Source: Avimuribaculum sp964395975 (GTDB lineage: Bacteria > Bacteroidota > Bacteroidia > Bacteroidales > Muribaculaceae). From it: a stretch of DNA of 11,103 bases. Positions 9,051 through 11,103 of the stretch are shown piece by piece (positions within the stretch are counted from its first letter, which is position 1; every line of letters starts with the position of its first letter). The translations under genes and the position numbers were made by a program. The stretch spans positions 1 through 11,103 of the forward strand of contig CAYNBZ010000064.1 of NCBI GenBank assembly GCA_964395975.1, read 5' to 3'. A model generated the notes under the pieces. That model made no database searches, was not told the DNA's origin, and saw only the letters and a program-made list of their open reading frames with translations.

Positions 9051-9656
9051 TTATCTAATCTCGCATTTAAGTTTTTCCAATACTTGCCAACACTGGTAAA
9101 GGCCGCGTGGAACGTGGAAACAACCTTTCCACTTACCGCCTTTCAATGGCATAAGCACTTCTCCACGGCGGTTAAGGTAACCATACCATTCGGGATACTC
9201 TGTATCCTTGAAATGCGACCATGTGTAGTCATGTACACGTTCAAACCATTCGAGACAACGCCGGTCGCCCGTAAGTTGATACCCTTTAAGCGTCGAAATC
9301 AATGTTTCTATATGTACCCACCACAACTTCTGATCCCACTCAAGTTGTTGAGGCGGATAGCCCTTACGATCCATGAAATAAAAAATACCGCCAAATTCCT
9401 TATCCCATCCATAGTCGCACATGGTCAAAGTTATATTCTTGGCTTTTTCTATCAGTTCGGGGCGGCCAAGGCGCACGCCAAGATCCATAATAAACCACAT
9501 GGCTTCGATATCATGCCCAGGAGTAACTTGGCGACCCTCGAACGAATCGGAAAGTTTTCCCGTATCGAGCACATTTTCCACTATGATACCCCCAAGTTCC
9601 GGACGATAAAAGACATCCATCACCTCGTGAATACACTCATCGATTACATTTTTCAA
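9051..9656 (-). CDS. nanE: AGE-family (N-acylglucosamine 2-epimerase) C-terminal part, split by frameshift
   Basis: A frame of 201 residues that forms the second half of an AGE/RenBP-type alpha/alpha-barrel epimerase. It contains the family's catalytic-region motifs: PGHDIEAMW (His48 here, about residue 239 of the restored protein), LWWVHIETL, and GCFHVPRGL (His181 here, about residue 372). These two histidines match the known pair of catalytic histidines in AGE and cellobiose 2-epimerases. The only start codon near the frame's beginning is a TTG (9656-9654) that overlaps the TGA ending the upstream half, so translation by re-initiation is conceivable but weak. With one extra T in the run at 9655-9659, both halves join as a 392-residue protein, the normal family length. 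On its own this half lacks the first barrel helices and is unlikely to fold as an active enzyme. SusC starts 20 bases after its stop. Confidence 0.75.
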   Translation of the reverse strand: MKNVIDECIHEVMDVFYRPELGGIIVENVLDTGKLSDSFEGRQVTPGHDIEAMWFIMDLGVRLGRPELIEKAKNITLTMCDYGWDKEFGGIFYFMDRKGYPPQQLEWDQKLWWVHIETLISTLKGYQLTGDRRCLEWFERVHDYTWSHFKDTEYPEWYGYLNRRGEVLMPLKGGKWKGCFHVPRGLYQCWQVLEKLKCEIR

Positions 9657-9660
9657 AAAT
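9653..9660 (-). other. Single-base frameshift site in the epimerase gene
   Basis: On the minus strand the junction reads GAT TTT TGA AAA, ending the first half with Asp-Phe-stop. A run of six T instead of five would read GAT TTT TTG AAA AAT, giving Asp-Phe-Leu-Lys-Asn straight into the second half with no residue gained or lost relative to the family's usual length. The stop TGA and the in-frame TTG of the second half overlap as TTGA. The homopolymers on either side (five T, G, five A) are a common place for real slippage mutations and for sequencing or assembly error. Confidence 0.8.
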
Positions 9661-10228
9661 CCCCATCAAGCAAGTGTTCGATTTCAAGTGACAAGTTACA
9701 CAATATCATCGGCAAAGAGAATCCCTTGAGATTGCGTGTGCCCACATGCAGTTTATTCCACTTCCCTTTGGGATTGTCCTTCTTTGCAAGCACCACATCG
9801 AATGTACGCTTCGCAATGTCGGCATATTCCTTGCTGCCCGTTGCCAAAGCCAATTGTCCAAACGCCATTGTGGCAAATGTATAAGAAAAAATGTTATACG
9901 GCTCAACAAGCGGACGACCCGTTCTGTCGAGCGAGAAGTACCAATTGTAATTGCCGTCATGCCCGTATTTTTTCAGAAACTCGGCACCTTGAACGGCACA
10001 ATCGAGCCATTCCTTTCGCTTCTCCACCTTGTTATACAACATGGCAAAAAGCCATACCTCGCGGCCTTGAAGCCAAATGAATTTGTCGGTGTCATACACA
10101 TCACCTTTTCTATTCAAGCACGAGAAATATCCCCCATACTCTTTGTCTTGAGAATGTTCGAGCCAGAAAGGTAGAACATTCTCAAAGAGTTCATCTTTGT
10201 AATGTTTTGCTAACTGGTTAAAATCCAT
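9653..10228 (-). CDS. nanE: AGE-family (N-acylglucosamine 2-epimerase) N-terminal part, truncated by frameshift
   Basis: 191 residues forming the first half of an AGE/RenBP-family epimerase. These enzymes interconvert GlcNAc and ManNAc, or related sugars, in the cytoplasm; in Bacteroidales nan loci NanE turns ManNAc from sialic acid into GlcNAc. Visible motifs are FWLEHSQDKEYGGYF near the start, WLQGREVW (Arg56, in the position of the family's conserved active-site Arg) and NIFSYTFATMAFGQL. There is no signal peptide. I use the ATG at 10228, which begins the conserved MDFNQLAKHY helix; the frame continues upstream to a TTG at 10267, inside the transporter gene. It begins 20 bases after the transporter stop. 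The frame ends early at TGA 9655-9653, so the catalytic histidines lie in the next frame. Some AGE relatives epimerize cellobiose or mannobiose, but the WLQGR-type motif fits the N-acylhexosamine branch better. This is a judgement from memory of the family. Confidence 0.75.
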   Translation of the reverse strand: MDFNQLAKHYKDELFENVLPFWLEHSQDKEYGGYFSCLNRKGDVYDTDKFIWLQGREVWLFAMLYNKVEKRKEWLDCAVQGAEFLKKYGHDGNYNWYFSLDRTGRPLVEPYNIFSYTFATMAFGQLALATGSKEYADIAKRTFDVVLAKKDNPKGKWNKLHVGTRNLKGFSLPMILCNLSLEIEHLLDGDF

Positions 10229-10248
10229 AAATCTGATGATATTTTTGG

Positions 10249-11103
10249 TTAATATTTTTGTGTCCAATATCGTTCTATTTCTTCGAGCGACTTGCCAGTA
10301 GTTTCAGGCATAAGTTTCCAAACAATGAGCATATAAGGCACACACATCACGGCAAACAGCAGGAATGTGCCAGCAGGTGTAATGTTGTGCAACAGCCAAG
10401 GCGTGAGCTGACCGACGAGGTAAGTCCCTATCCACAGAGCAAAACCTGCTATCGACATTGCCATGCCACGAACCCGTGTAGGATACATTTCAGACAGAAA
10501 CACAAAAATTACCGCCGAAATGGAGATGGCGCAACAAAAAACGTAAAAAAGGAAGAACGTCAGCAATAAGCCGTTAGACAAACCTAAGCTGCCGCCGAAG
10601 CGGAAATAGAATCCGATCAACAGCAACGACAGTACCATGCCCGACACTCCATAATAAACCAGCGTTTTGCGCCCAACACGGTCGATGATGAAAACAGCAA
10701 TCACCGTGGTTGCCGCATTGACAATACCCACAAGTACCTGACTGAACAGCGCATCACCGCCCGAAAGTCCGGCCTGCTCGAAAATCGATGGCCCATAGTA
10801 AAGCACGGCATTCACTCCCATGAACTGGCCAAGAATAGCTATTGCTGCTCCAATAACTACGGCTTTGAATATGCCAGGTTGCAACAAGAATTTCCAATCC
10901 GACCGCATCTCAGAACTAATCACCGATTTGGTTTCGGAAAGTTGACCTGTGGCATCAGCATCGTCACGATAAATCTTTCTGAAAACCGACAATGCACCAT
11001 TATCTTGCCCCCGCAACACAAGCCATCTCGGACTTTCAGGTATATAATATAACGTGAGTTCGATGAATTCAGAACAACGCAAGCTGTGTGTCAATTGTTC
11101 TCT
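10249..11103 (-). CDS. Sugar-porter family MFS transporter, 3' part (5' end outside window)
   Basis: The last 284 residues of an inner-membrane sugar carrier of the Major Facilitator Superfamily, sugar-porter branch (XylE/GLUT-like, normally about 450-490 residues). Motifs in order: PESPRWLV after helix 6, a cytoplasmic loop, helix 7 with GQFMGVNAVLYYGPSIF (the QxxGxNxxxYY sugar-binding motif), DRVGRK between helices 8 and 9, SEMYPTRVRG before helix 10, and the terminal PETTGKSLEEIE. The frame stays open to the window edge, so no start can be assigned; the TTG at 11094 is not a credible one. The stop lies 20 bases before the epimerase ATG, so the two are co-transcribed. The carrier probably imports the monosaccharide or small sugar that the epimerase handles. 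The last roughly 20 codons before PESPRWLV look abnormal: helix 6 appears too short and too polar. Confidence 0.88.
   Translation of the reverse strand, partial: REQLTHSLRCSEFIELTLYYIPESPRWLVLRGQDNGALSVFRKIYRDDADATGQLSETKSVISSEMRSDWKFLLQPGIFKAVVIGAAIAILGQFMGVNAVLYYGPSIFEQAGLSGGDALFSQVLVGIVNAATTVIAVFIIDRVGRKTLVYYGVSGMVLSLLLIGFYFRFGGSLGLSNGLLLTFFLFYVFCCAISISAVIFVFLSEMYPTRVRGMAMSIAGFALWIGTYLVGQLTPWLLHNITPAGTFLLFAVMCVPYMLIVWKLMPETTGKSLEEIERYWTQKY

Noticed and set aside
9046..9053. TAAATTTG on the minus strand just before SusC, a -7-like word
   Set aside because: It would start transcription less than 10 bases before the SusC ATG, it overlaps the epimerase stop codon, and no TTTG lies 19-21 bases upstream.
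9084..9884. A 266-codon plus-strand open frame across the epimerase frameshift
   Set aside because: It is antisense to both conserved epimerase halves and its translation resembles no known family.
11092..11094. TTG as the start of the MFS transporter
   Set aside because: The frame stays open to the window edge, and family members carry about six more membrane helices upstream, so the gene simply runs off the window.

Overview
The window looks like part of a Bacteroidales chromosome (Bacteroides, Prevotella or Muribaculaceae type; the genus cannot be fixed from the sequence alone). The evidence is an adjacent SusC/SusD pair, two promoters matching the Bacteroidetes consensus TTTG-N19/20-TAnnTTTG, AT-rich translation starts without a clear Shine-Dalgarno, and outer-membrane and periplasmic enzymes with standard signal peptides.

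Layout, left to right. Bases 1-53 hold a compound hairpin flanked by A and T runs, probably a terminator. A consensus promoter (163-193) then drives a short plus-strand gene for a DJ-1/PfpI (YajL-like) protein (226-804). A strong hairpin (843-882) separates it from everything else, which is on the minus strand. Read in the direction of transcription (right to left), the minus strand carries the 3' part of a sugar-porter MFS transporter (from the right edge to 10249), an N-acylglucosamine 2-epimerase (AGE/RenBP) family gene split by a one-base frameshift (10228-9051), a SusC-type TonB-dependent transporter (9030-5875) and a SusD-type lipoprotein (5861-4242). The intergenic gaps are only 20, 20 and 13 bases, so this is a clear operon. 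It ends in an intrinsic terminator (4214-4176). A separate consensus promoter (4129-4098) then serves a secreted LacZ-type GH2 beta-galactosidase (4002-910).

Together these genes make a glycan-utilization locus. The GH2 enzyme would trim terminal beta-galactose in the periplasm, SusC/SusD would bind and import glycan pieces across the outer membrane, the MFS carrier would take a sugar across the inner membrane, and the epimerase would channel it into amino-sugar metabolism. The combination of AGE-family epimerase, MFS transporter and SusCD resembles the sialic-acid (nan) loci of Bacteroides fragilis and Tannerella forsythia. No sialidase, sialate lyase or regulator lies inside the window, so the substrate assignment is an inference.

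I found no undescribed system. The points most worth a second look are the single-base frameshift that splits the epimerase with an overlapping TGA/TTG, and the unexpected sequence at the extreme right edge, where the MFS transporter's sixth membrane helix should be.
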